Assembly: GCA_005879095.1 (NCBI GenBank)
Contig: VBLM01000435.1
Location: forward strand, 3,886 to 9,426
DNA: 5,541 nucleotides
Direction of reading: 5' to 3'
From: Deltaproteobacteria bacterium
Lineage (GTDB): Bacteria; Myxococcota; Myxococcia; Myxococcales; 40CM-4-68-19
Shown: one piece after another, positions 1 to 5,216 of the stretch
How the letters are laid out: each line of letters opens with the position of its first letter
Position numbering within the stretch: the first letter of the stretch is position 1
Translations under genes and position numbers: made by a program
The notes under the pieces: generated by a model
What the model was told of the DNA's origin: nothing
The model's input: only the letters and a program-made list of their open reading frames with translations
The model's database searches: none

Positions 1-588
1 GAACACGCCCGGAAGGATCTCCTCGTCGACCAGGTCGATCCCCTTTTCCTTGCAGAACTGGCGGCCGGCCTCCATCGGCGACTTACCGTAAGCGTTATCG
101 CCATAATAGAAGGCCACTTTGGGATTGCGTGACTTGTCCTTCCAGTCGTCCTTCACCCACGAGAGCCAGGCGCGCAGCTGATCGGAATAGCTGGGCGCGA
201 CGAAGAAATTGTACGGCGTCTTGGTCGGATCGGTGAGGTGAGCGGAGAACGAGGCTGAAATATACGGGACCTTGTCGGCATTGACCTGGGTCTTGAGCGC
301 CTCCGTGTCGCCGGTGCCCCAGCCGTTGATCATGATCACCTTGTCGTCGCCGGTCATCCGCTTGTAGGAACTGACTGCCTCGGGGATCTTGTAACCATAA
401 TCGGTATCGAAGAGGTGGATCTTCTTCCCGTTGATCCCGCCGTTCGCGTTGGTCCACGCCACGCCGTCGCGCACTCCCTGCGCGAAGGATTTTCCCACGT
501 CCGACGTGACTCCGGTCAGGTCGAAAAGCCCGCCGACCTTGATCTCTTCCGTTTGCGCCAGCAGCAGTGCGACGATCGCGACGATCAT
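1..588 (-). CDS. Periplasmic substrate-binding protein of a LIV/HAAT-family ABC transporter (LivK-like), N-terminal part (3' end outside window)
   Basis: The first 196 residues of a Peripla_BP_6-type binding protein are present; the family is usually near 370-420 residues, so about half is seen. The N-terminus MIVAIVALLLAQTEE is a short hydrophobic export signal with no basic residue before it. The mature start IKVGGLFDLTGVTSDVGK (16-33) and GVAWTNANGGINGKKIHL (42-59) are the family's first strand and helix. NGWGTGDTEALKTQV (88-102) and PYISASFSAHLTDP (108-121) occupy the region where LIV-binding proteins hold the ligand's carboxylate and ammonium groups. KVAFYYGDNAYGKSPMEAG (157-175) starts the second lobe. 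The protein should capture the substrate in the periplasm and deliver it to LivH/LivM. The sequence is not close to E. coli LivK in its binding segments, and the operon holds a CoA ligase. An aromatic, fatty or other organic acid ligand is therefore more likely than an amino acid (inference). The symbol livK is withheld for that reason. Confidence 0.9.
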   Translation of the reverse strand, partial: MIVAIVALLLAQTEEIKVGGLFDLTGVTSDVGKSFAQGVRDGVAWTNANGGINGKKIHLFDTDYGYKIPEAVSSYKRMTGDDKVIMINGWGTGDTEALKTQVNADKVPYISASFSAHLTDPTKTPYNFFVAPSYSDQLRAWLSWVKDDWKDKSRNPKVAFYYGDNAYGKSPMEAGRQFCKEKGIDLVDEEILPGVF

Positions 589-602
589 GGTGCGCCCTCC
601 TC
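589..602 (-). promoter_or_regulatory. Strong ribosome binding site of the binding-protein gene
   Basis: In mRNA sense, GAGGAGGG (602-595) overlaps the livM stop TGA (603-601) and is followed by a short spacer before ATG at 588. GGAGG to ATG is 7 nt. It is the strongest Shine-Dalgarno sequence in the window. This fits the common need for more binding protein than membrane components. The livM TGA is in frame five codons upstream of this ATG, so no longer start is possible. Confidence 0.75.
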
Positions 603-1641
603 AATAAGAGAATGGATACAACTTCCAGTACGCCTTGATGCGGTGCCACCGGGCGGCCATGCCGTCCGGCTCGAAGATGAGAAACAGCACGATGGTGAGA
701 CCGAAGACGCCCAGCTTCAAAGCGGCGAACAGCTGAACCAGCTGGGGCAGTTGCCCGGCGAGCGCGCCGGTGACGATGCGCAACACTTCCGGCAACAGCG
801 TGATGAAGACGGCACCGAAGATCGAGCCGAGCACGCTGCCGAGCCCGCCGATGATGATCATTCCCAGCTGATCGATGGCCACGCTGAGCGGGAAGTTCTC
901 CGGGCTGATGATCTTCGCCTGATAGGCGAGCAGCGACCCGGCGACGCCGACGAAGAACGAGCTGACTCCGAAGGCGTAGAGCTTGTGGCGGAAGACGTCG
1001 ACACCCATCACTTCCGCGGAGATGTCGTGATCGCGGACGGCGATGAAGGCTTTGCCCATCCGCGTGCGGAAGAGGTTCTTGGCAAACCAGAGATGGAAGA
1101 TGGCGGCAGCCAGAATCACGTAATAGAGCCGCTGGTCGCTATCGAAGGTGAAGCTGCCGATCTGCGCGGGCGGGATGGAGATGCCGTTGACGCCGCCGGT
1201 CACGGCTTCCCAGTGGACGACGGTGAACGCGACGATGAAATGCGCGGCGAGCGTCGCGATTGCCAGGTACAAACCCTTCAATCGCAGCGAAGGGATTCCA
1301 AAGACCATTCCTACCAGCGCGCTGACGAGGCCGGAGACGTACATCGCGATGATGAACGGAACGCCTTTACCCGCCAGCCAGGCGGTGGTGTACGCGCCGA
1401 CCGCGAGGAAGGCGGCGTTGCCGAGCGAGATCTGCCCGGTGAATCCGGTCAAGATGTTCAGTCCGAGCGCCGCGATCACCGCGATGCCGACGCGGCTCGA
1501 GACGTCGAGCCAGAAACTGGTTCCGATCAGCGGAAAAAGAAGCAGCGCCGCCACGAAACCAGCCAGCAACCAGCGGGCGAGGGCGGTGTCGAAGACCGCC
1601 ATGTCCGCTTCATAGCTGGTTCGGAAATCGCCGGAACGCAT
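601..1641 (-). CDS. livM: Branched-chain-amino-acid-family ABC transporter permease, LivM type
   Basis: This 346-residue inner-membrane permease is the partner of LivH. Diagnostic stretches are LNILTGFTGQISLGNAAF (61-78), SLRLKGLYLAIATLA (118-132), the coupling loop GKAFIAVRDHDISAEVMGVD (196-215), QLGMIIIGGLGSVLGSIFGA (258-277), and the terminal LIFEPDGMAARW (321-332). Hydrophobic segments appear near 23-47, 51-63, 75-91, 95-115, 122-143, 171-187, 219-240, 258-285 and 304-323. The first 22 residues (MRSGDFRTSYEADMAVFDTALA) form a hydrophilic N-terminal extension. From memory, this is shared by LivM proteins encoded with acyl-CoA synthetases. I chose ATG at 1641 because it shares its A with the livH TGA, has GAGAGGG just upstream, and gives the family length. 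The frame stays open upstream to 2190, but that part only shadows livH. The livK-like gene follows after 12 nt. Confidence 0.95.
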   Translation of the reverse strand: MRSGDFRTSYEADMAVFDTALARWLLAGFVAALLLFPLIGTSFWLDVSSRVGIAVIAALGLNILTGFTGQISLGNAAFLAVGAYTTAWLAGKGVPFIIAMYVSGLVSALVGMVFGIPSLRLKGLYLAIATLAAHFIVAFTVVHWEAVTGGVNGISIPPAQIGSFTFDSDQRLYYVILAAAIFHLWFAKNLFRTRMGKAFIAVRDHDISAEVMGVDVFRHKLYAFGVSSFFVGVAGSLLAYQAKIISPENFPLSVAIDQLGMIIIGGLGSVLGSIFGAVFITLLPEVLRIVTGALAGQLPQLVQLFAALKLGVFGLTIVLFLIFEPDGMAARWHRIKAYWKLYPFSY

Positions 1642-2525
1642 CACACCCTCTCGATCTTCACTTTGCCGAACAGTCCGTAGGGCTTGAACATGAGGATCAG
1701 GACCAGCGCCGCGAACGGCGCGACCTCTTTCACGCCGCCGCCCATCACCGGGTCGAGATATCCGCCGGCCAGGTTCTCGAGCACGCCGACGATCAATCCG
1801 CCGACGATCGCGCCGGCGATGCTGTCGAGGCCGCCGAGGATCACCACCGGCAGCGTCTTGAGGCCGAGGATGGCGAGCGATCCGTCCACGCCGCCGCGCA
1901 GCTCGCCGAGCAGGATTCCGCCCAGAGCAGAGACCACCGCGGCGATGCTCCACGAGACGGCGAAGATTCGCCGCACCGAGATGCCCATCGACTGCGCCAC
2001 CTCCTGCGAAAAGGCCGTGGCGCGCATGGCGATGCCGACGCGCGAATAGCGGAAGAACAGAGTGAAGAGCGCGAGGAGCAGGGCGGCGGTGAACATGCTG
2101 AAGAGATATCCGCGCGAGATCGGCAAGGGACCGATCTGGATCGGCTCGCTGGCGAAGAGCGCCGGATACGGCCGGGTATCGCTGCCCCACGCGCCGAGGA
2201 CGATCGCTCGCAGGATGCTGGAGAGGCCGAGCGTCACCATGATCACCGAGATGATCGGCTCGCCGATCATCGGCCGCAGGATGAGCCGCTCCATCGCCAG
2301 GCCGAGCAGGATGGAGAAGAGAATCGTCAACGCGACGGCGTACGGCCAGGGCGCGTGCCCTTCGACCAGTGCCCAGAAAACGTAGGCGCCGAGGAGGAGA
2401 AACTCGCCCTGCGCGAAGTTCAATACGCCGCTCGATTTGTAGATGATGACGAAACCGAGCGCGACCAGCGCGTAGATGCTGCCGACCACGACGCCGTTCA
2501 AGGCGAGCTGGAGAAGAAATTCCAT
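1641..2525 (-). CDS. livH: Branched-chain-amino-acid-family ABC transporter permease, LivH type
   Basis: This 294-residue inner-membrane permease is of normal LivH length. The N-terminus ALNGVVVGSIYALVALGF (8-25) followed by VLNFAQGEFLLLGAY (34-48) is the LivH hallmark. ERLILRP (79-85) and the cytoplasmic coupling loop RATAFSQEVAQSMGI (168-182) contact the ATPase in this family. The C-terminal GGLDSIAGAIVGG (231-243), which sits before the last helices, and MFKPYGLFGK (279-288) are also typical. By eye about eight hydrophobic segments are seen, near 5-28, 39-54, 62-78, 92-110, 140-158, 186-208, 225-250 and 268-281. It should pair with LivM to form the translocation pore. The start ATG at 2525 shares its A with the synthetase TAA, and GAGGT lies about 8 nt upstream inside the synthetase gene. 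The stop TGA shares its A with the livM ATG. Such 1-nt overlaps favour equal production of the two permeases. The family call is secure; the transported compound is not known. Confidence 0.95.
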   Translation of the reverse strand: MEFLLQLALNGVVVGSIYALVALGFVIIYKSSGVLNFAQGEFLLLGAYVFWALVEGHAPWPYAVALTILFSILLGLAMERLILRPMIGEPIISVIMVTLGLSSILRAIVLGAWGSDTRPYPALFASEPIQIGPLPISRGYLFSMFTAALLLALFTLFFRYSRVGIAMRATAFSQEVAQSMGISVRRIFAVSWSIAAVVSALGGILLGELRGGVDGSLAILGLKTLPVVILGGLDSIAGAIVGGLIVGVLENLAGGYLDPVMGGGVKEVAPFAALVLILMFKPYGLFGKVKIERV

Positions 2526-4411
2526 TAGAGCGACCTCACCGCCAGATCGGCCTGGATGCGCGCGGTCTTGCCGTCCTGGAACTTGATGGTGGTGTCGATG
2601 GCGATGTGCTTCTCTTCGCCGTAGAGCGCGGCGATGATGCGCTCATAGCGCTGCTCGACGAAGGCGCGGCGCACCTTGCGCGTCCGCGTCAGCTCCTCGT
2701 CGTCTGCGTCCAGTTCCTTGTAAAGGAGCACGAATTTGCGAATCCGCGCGGCCTTCGGCAGAGTCTCGTTCACGCCGTCGATCTCTTTTTGAATCAGATC
2801 ATAAACTTCGGGTTTGGAAGACAGATCTGTATACGTAGTATAAGAAATCTTCCGCGCCTCGGCCCATTTGCCGGTGGTCTCGCGATCGATGCAGACCAGC
2901 GCCGTCAAGAAAGGCCGCCCTTTGCCGATGACGACGGCTTCTTTGACATAAGGTGAAAATTTCAAACGATTCTCGATGAACTGCGGCGAGAATTGCGTGC
3001 CGTCGGCGAGCCGCAGCACGTCCTTCAATCGATCGATGACGACCAGCTGGCCTTCCTCGCTGAAATAACCGGCATCGCCGGAATGCAGCCATCCATCGGC
3101 AAGGACTTCCCGCGTCGCCTCTTCATTCTTGTAATAGCCGATGAAGACCGCGCGGCTTTTCGACAAAATCTCGCCCGTTTCGCTGATGCGGACTTCAGTT
3201 CCCGGAATCGGCACGCCCACGGTATGAAATCGAATCGCGTCGCCGCGGTGGATACAGGAAATGCCGCTGATCTCGGTCTGGCCGTAGATCTGCCGCAGCG
3301 GCACGCCGATGGCGTGGAAGAAACGGAAGACGTCCGGCCCGAGCGCCGCGCCGCCCGTCGAGGCGCTGCGCAATCGCGATACCCCGAGGCGATCTTTCAA
3401 GGCACGGAAGAGGAATACCCAGCCCAGCCAGTACAAAAAACGCCACCCCGAAGACGGCGCCCGCCCTTCGAACCGAAGCTCGGCAAGCTTGTACCCCACC
3501 GGCATCCAGCGCTGGTACATGAAGCGCTTGAACCGCGTGGTATCCATGATCTTCACCTGCACCATCGAGGTGAGGTTCTCCCAGAAGCGCGGCGGACCAA
3601 AGAGCACGTGCGGCCCGATCTCGCGGATGTTCTCCGCCGAGGTCTCCGGCTCCTCGGGGAAATTGACCGTGAACCCGACCGCCAGCGCGGTCGCGATCGA
3701 CATCATCTGCTCGCCGATCCACGCCAGCGGCAGGAAGGAGACGAACTCGTCGGACTCGCGGCGCTGATCGACCTCGTTCAACGACAGCGCCATCGTCAAT
3801 AGATTCCGGAACGACAGCATCGCGCCCTTGGGAAATCCGGTCGTGCCCGAGGTGTAACAGATCAAAGCCAGGTCCTCGCCGTTGCCGGCGCGCACCGAAG
3901 TGTCGAACAATGCCGGGTCCACAGCACGCCCGCGCTCTTTCAGACTATCCAAAGACATGAGTAATGGATGCTTGTAAGACCGCAATCCGCGCGGATCGTC
4001 GTAGACGACTGCCAGGATCTTCGGCAGCCGATCGATCATCTCGAGAATCTTGTCGACCTGTTCCTGGTCCTCGGCGATCACCACTTTCGCGTCGCAGTGA
4101 TCGATCACGTACGCGACTTCATTGAGATTCGAATCCTGATAGATGCCGACCGACGCCGCCCCCGCCGACTGCGCGGCCAGCTCGGCGCAGATCCACGCCG
4201 GCCGGTTGTCGCCGAGGATCGCCACCTTGTCGCCGCGCCCGACGCCGAGCGAGATCAATCCCAGCGAAATCTCGCGCACCTCGCGCAGGTATTCGGCCCA
4301 CGACGTCGGCTGCCAGATGCCGAATACCTTCTCGCGATAAGCCGTTCGATCGCCGTAGCGCTCAGCGTTGCGGACGAGCAGCTTGGGAAAGGTATCGTCG
4401 GTCGGGCTCAT
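2525..4411 (-). CDS. AMP-forming acyl-CoA synthetase (long-chain fatty-acid-CoA ligase type, FAA1/COG1022-like)
   Basis: This 628-residue adenylate-forming enzyme activates a carboxylic acid with ATP and CoA through an acyl-AMP intermediate. Motifs in order are the ATP-binding P-loop YTSGTTGFPKG (186-196), the family stretch FLPLAWIGEQ (226-235), YGQTE (376-380), HSGD (443-446, with the ribose-binding Asp446), the hinge region IDRLKDVLRLADG (459-471), FSPQFIE (474-480), and the C-terminal ELTRTRKVRR (573-582), whose K579 is the likely catalytic lysine. All key positions appear intact. Length and the ADGTQFSP form fit the large FAA1-like group rather than acetyl-CoA synthetase or short FadD proteins. 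No signal peptide is evident, so it is cytoplasmic or membrane-associated. The start ATG at 4411 overlaps the livG stop by 4 nt, and its TAA shares an A with the livH ATG (TAATG). Only a weak GGGG lies upstream of the start, so coupling to livG is likely. A short AT-rich patch with unusual codons encodes about residues 520-545. Its placement between transporter genes suggests it traps the imported acid as its CoA ester. Chain length, or an aromatic rather than aliphatic preference, cannot be read. Confidence 0.95.
   Translation of the reverse strand: MSPTDDTFPKLLVRNAERYGDRTAYREKVFGIWQPTSWAEYLREVREISLGLISLGVGRGDKVAILGDNRPAWICAELAAQSAGAASVGIYQDSNLNEVAYVIDHCDAKVVIAEDQEQVDKILEMIDRLPKILAVVYDDPRGLRSYKHPLLMSLDSLKERGRAVDPALFDTSVRAGNGEDLALICYTSGTTGFPKGAMLSFRNLLTMALSLNEVDQRRESDEFVSFLPLAWIGEQMMSIATALAVGFTVNFPEEPETSAENIREIGPHVLFGPPRFWENLTSMVQVKIMDTTRFKRFMYQRWMPVGYKLAELRFEGRAPSSGWRFLYWLGWVFLFRALKDRLGVSRLRSASTGGAALGPDVFRFFHAIGVPLRQIYGQTEISGISCIHRGDAIRFHTVGVPIPGTEVRISETGEILSKSRAVFIGYYKNEEATREVLADGWLHSGDAGYFSEEGQLVVIDRLKDVLRLADGTQFSPQFIENRLKFSPYVKEAVVIGKGRPFLTALVCIDRETTGKWAEARKISYTTYTDLSSKPEVYDLIQKEIDGVNETLPKAARIRKFVLLYKELDADDEELTRTRKVRRAFVEQRYERIIAALYGEEKHIAIDTTIKFQDGKTARIQADLAVRSL
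2816..2853. repeat. AT-rich, palindrome-dense island inside the acyl-CoA synthetase gene
   Basis: Within 38 bases there are nested symmetric elements. An outer pair, GGAAGA (2816-2821) and TCTTCC (2848-2853), encloses the 10-bp palindrome ACAGATCTGT (2821-2830) and the inverted repeat TATAC-GTA-GTATA (2830-2842). The base composition is clearly more AT-rich than the surroundings. The reading frame runs straight through it (KISYTTYTDLSS). Function, if any, is unknown. Confidence 0.5.
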
Positions 4412-5175
4412 GCAGCGTCGGCCCCCAGATACGCAACCTGCACCTCGCGGTTGCCGCGCACGACCGAGGGCTCGCCCTCGGCGATCTTCTTCCCGAAATT
4501 CAGTACGTAAATCCGGTGCGAGAGGTCCATCACCACGCCCATGTCGTGCTCGATCATCACGATGGTGGTGCCCTTCTCCTCGTTCACGTCGAGGATGAAG
4601 CGCGCCATGTCCTCCTTTTCCTCGGCGTTCATGCCGGCCATCGGTTCGTCGAGCAGCAGCAACGACGGTTCCAGCGCCAGCGCCCGCGCCAGCTCGACAC
4701 GCTTCTGCAGGCCGTAAGCGAGCGTGTGGACGATTTTCTTGCGCACGTGCTCGATCTCGAGAAAGTCGATGATGTCCTCGACGATCTTCCGCTCGGCGAT
4801 CTCCTCGCGCCGCCCCGGGCCGTAATAGAAGCCTCCGGTGAAGAGCCCGGTCTTCTGGTGGAAGTGCCGGCCGACCATCATGTTTTCCAGCACGGTCATG
4901 TGCTGGAAAAGGGCGATGTTCTGGAACGTCCGCGCCAGGCCGAGCCGCGTGCGGGTGGCGGGCGGCAGGCGCGTCACGTCGCGGCCGTCGAAGCGCACGG
5001 ACCCCGCCCAGGGCCGATACACGCCGCTGATGCAGTTGATCAGGCTGGTCTTGCCCGCTCCGTTCGGCCCGATGATGGCCACCAGCTCGCCGGGCGCGAC
5101 GTGCATGGTGACGTCCTGCAGCGCGTAGATGCCGCCGAAGCGAAGCGAGACTCCGTCGATCTCCAGCCGGTGCAT
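4408..5175 (-). CDS. livG: ABC transporter ATP-binding protein, LivG type (HAAT/branched-chain family importer)
   Basis: This 255-residue cytoplasmic ATPase is of normal LivG length and should power import together with the LivH/LivM permeases. Visible motifs in order are Walker A GPNGAGKTS (36-44), Q-loop RTFQN (Q85), signature region LAYGLQKRVELARAL (152-166), Walker B LLLLDEP (172-178, catalytic E177), the D-loop region that follows it, and the H-loop in IEHDMG (H210). The long insert between the Q-loop and signature, and the C-terminal YLG, are typical of LivG rather than LivF. The signature reads LAYGLQ where textbook LivG has LSYGQQ. I chose ATG at 5175 because GAGGTG sits just upstream. 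An in-frame GTG at 5181 would add two residues, but it lies inside that Shine-Dalgarno sequence. The stop TGA overlaps the synthetase ATG by 4 nt (ATGA), so the two are probably translationally coupled. Transported substrate is probably an organic acid rather than an amino acid (inference from neighbours). Confidence 0.95.
   Translation of the reverse strand: MHRLEIDGVSLRFGGIYALQDVTMHVAPGELVAIIGPNGAGKTSLINCISGVYRPWAGSVRFDGRDVTRLPPATRTRLGLARTFQNIALFQHMTVLENMMVGRHFHQKTGLFTGGFYYGPGRREEIAERKIVEDIIDFLEIEHVRKKIVHTLAYGLQKRVELARALALEPSLLLLDEPMAGMNAEEKEDMARFILDVNEEKGTTIVMIEHDMGVVMDLSHRIYVLNFGKKIAEGEPSVVRGNREVQVAYLGADAA
4883..4910. repeat. Perfect 11-bp inverted repeat inside livG
   Basis: The arms TTTTCCAGCAC (4883-4893) and GTGCTGGAAAA (4900-4910) are exact reverse complements separated by 6 nt. 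They lie in livG codons for about residues 89-98, just after the Q-loop, where the protein reads FQHMTVLEN. The stem is followed by no U-run in either direction, so it is not a standard terminator. It may simply result from conserved coding sequence, but an 11-bp perfect match with a short loop is long for chance in a window this size. Confidence 0.6.
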
Positions 5176-5194
5176 GCGCACCTCGAAGGTGCGC
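5176..5194 (-). promoter_or_regulatory. Perfect hairpin covering the livG ribosome binding site
   Basis: The 41-nt gap between the crotonase stop and livG contains, in mRNA sense, GCGCACCT-TCG-AGGTGCGC, a perfect 8-bp inverted repeat with a 3-nt loop. Its 3' arm, with the adjacent loop G, holds the only plausible Shine-Dalgarno sequence, GAGGTG. The arm ends directly against the livG AUG at 5175. The structure could limit initiation at livG, or couple it to ribosomes finishing the crotonase gene. There is no U-tract after the stem, so it does not look like an intrinsic terminator. The repeat is seen directly; its regulatory role is inference. Confidence 0.5.
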
Positions 5195-5216
5195 GGAAGG
5201 TATCAGAAAACCGAGA

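Noticed and set aside
95..649. 184-codon minus-strand frame overlapping the binding-protein gene and the end of livM
   Set aside because: It is a frame shadow. The overlapping frame from 588 gives a clear Peripla_BP_6 protein with its own strong ribosome binding site, and this one gives arginine-rich sequence without motifs.
415..1680. 421-codon open frame on the plus strand opposite livM
   Set aside because: The translation is dominated by D/E/R/Q-rich low-information sequence with no recognisable domain. It lies fully antisense to a well-conserved permease. Long antisense frames are expected in GC-rich coding DNA.
2117..2137. 7-bp inverted repeat AGATCGG/CCGATCT in livH
   Set aside because: A 7-bp stem with a 7-nt loop is expected by chance several times in a window this size, and it lies within coding sequence without supporting context.
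1642..2190. Possible 183-residue N-terminal extension of LivM
   Set aside because: The frame is open, but the translated extension is arginine-rich and unlike any permease, and it overlaps livH in another frame. The ATG at 1641 has a Shine-Dalgarno sequence and gives the family's normal length.
2993..3802. 269-codon plus-strand frame opposite the acyl-CoA synthetase, and the shorter minus-strand frame at 3195-3722
   Set aside because: Both are compositionally biased shadows without motifs, lying over conserved synthetase segments including YGQTE. Neither has convincing initiation signals.
5176..5194. Hairpin between the crotonase gene and livG as an intrinsic terminator
   Set aside because: The stem is followed directly by the livG AUG and GC-rich sequence with no U-tract, so a standard terminator is not supported.
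5176..5216. Dedicated promoter for the transporter genes in the 41-nt gap
   Set aside because: The gap is short and mostly taken by the hairpin and ribosome binding site. I see no credible -35/-10 pair, and a promoter inside the crotonase gene cannot be judged by eye.
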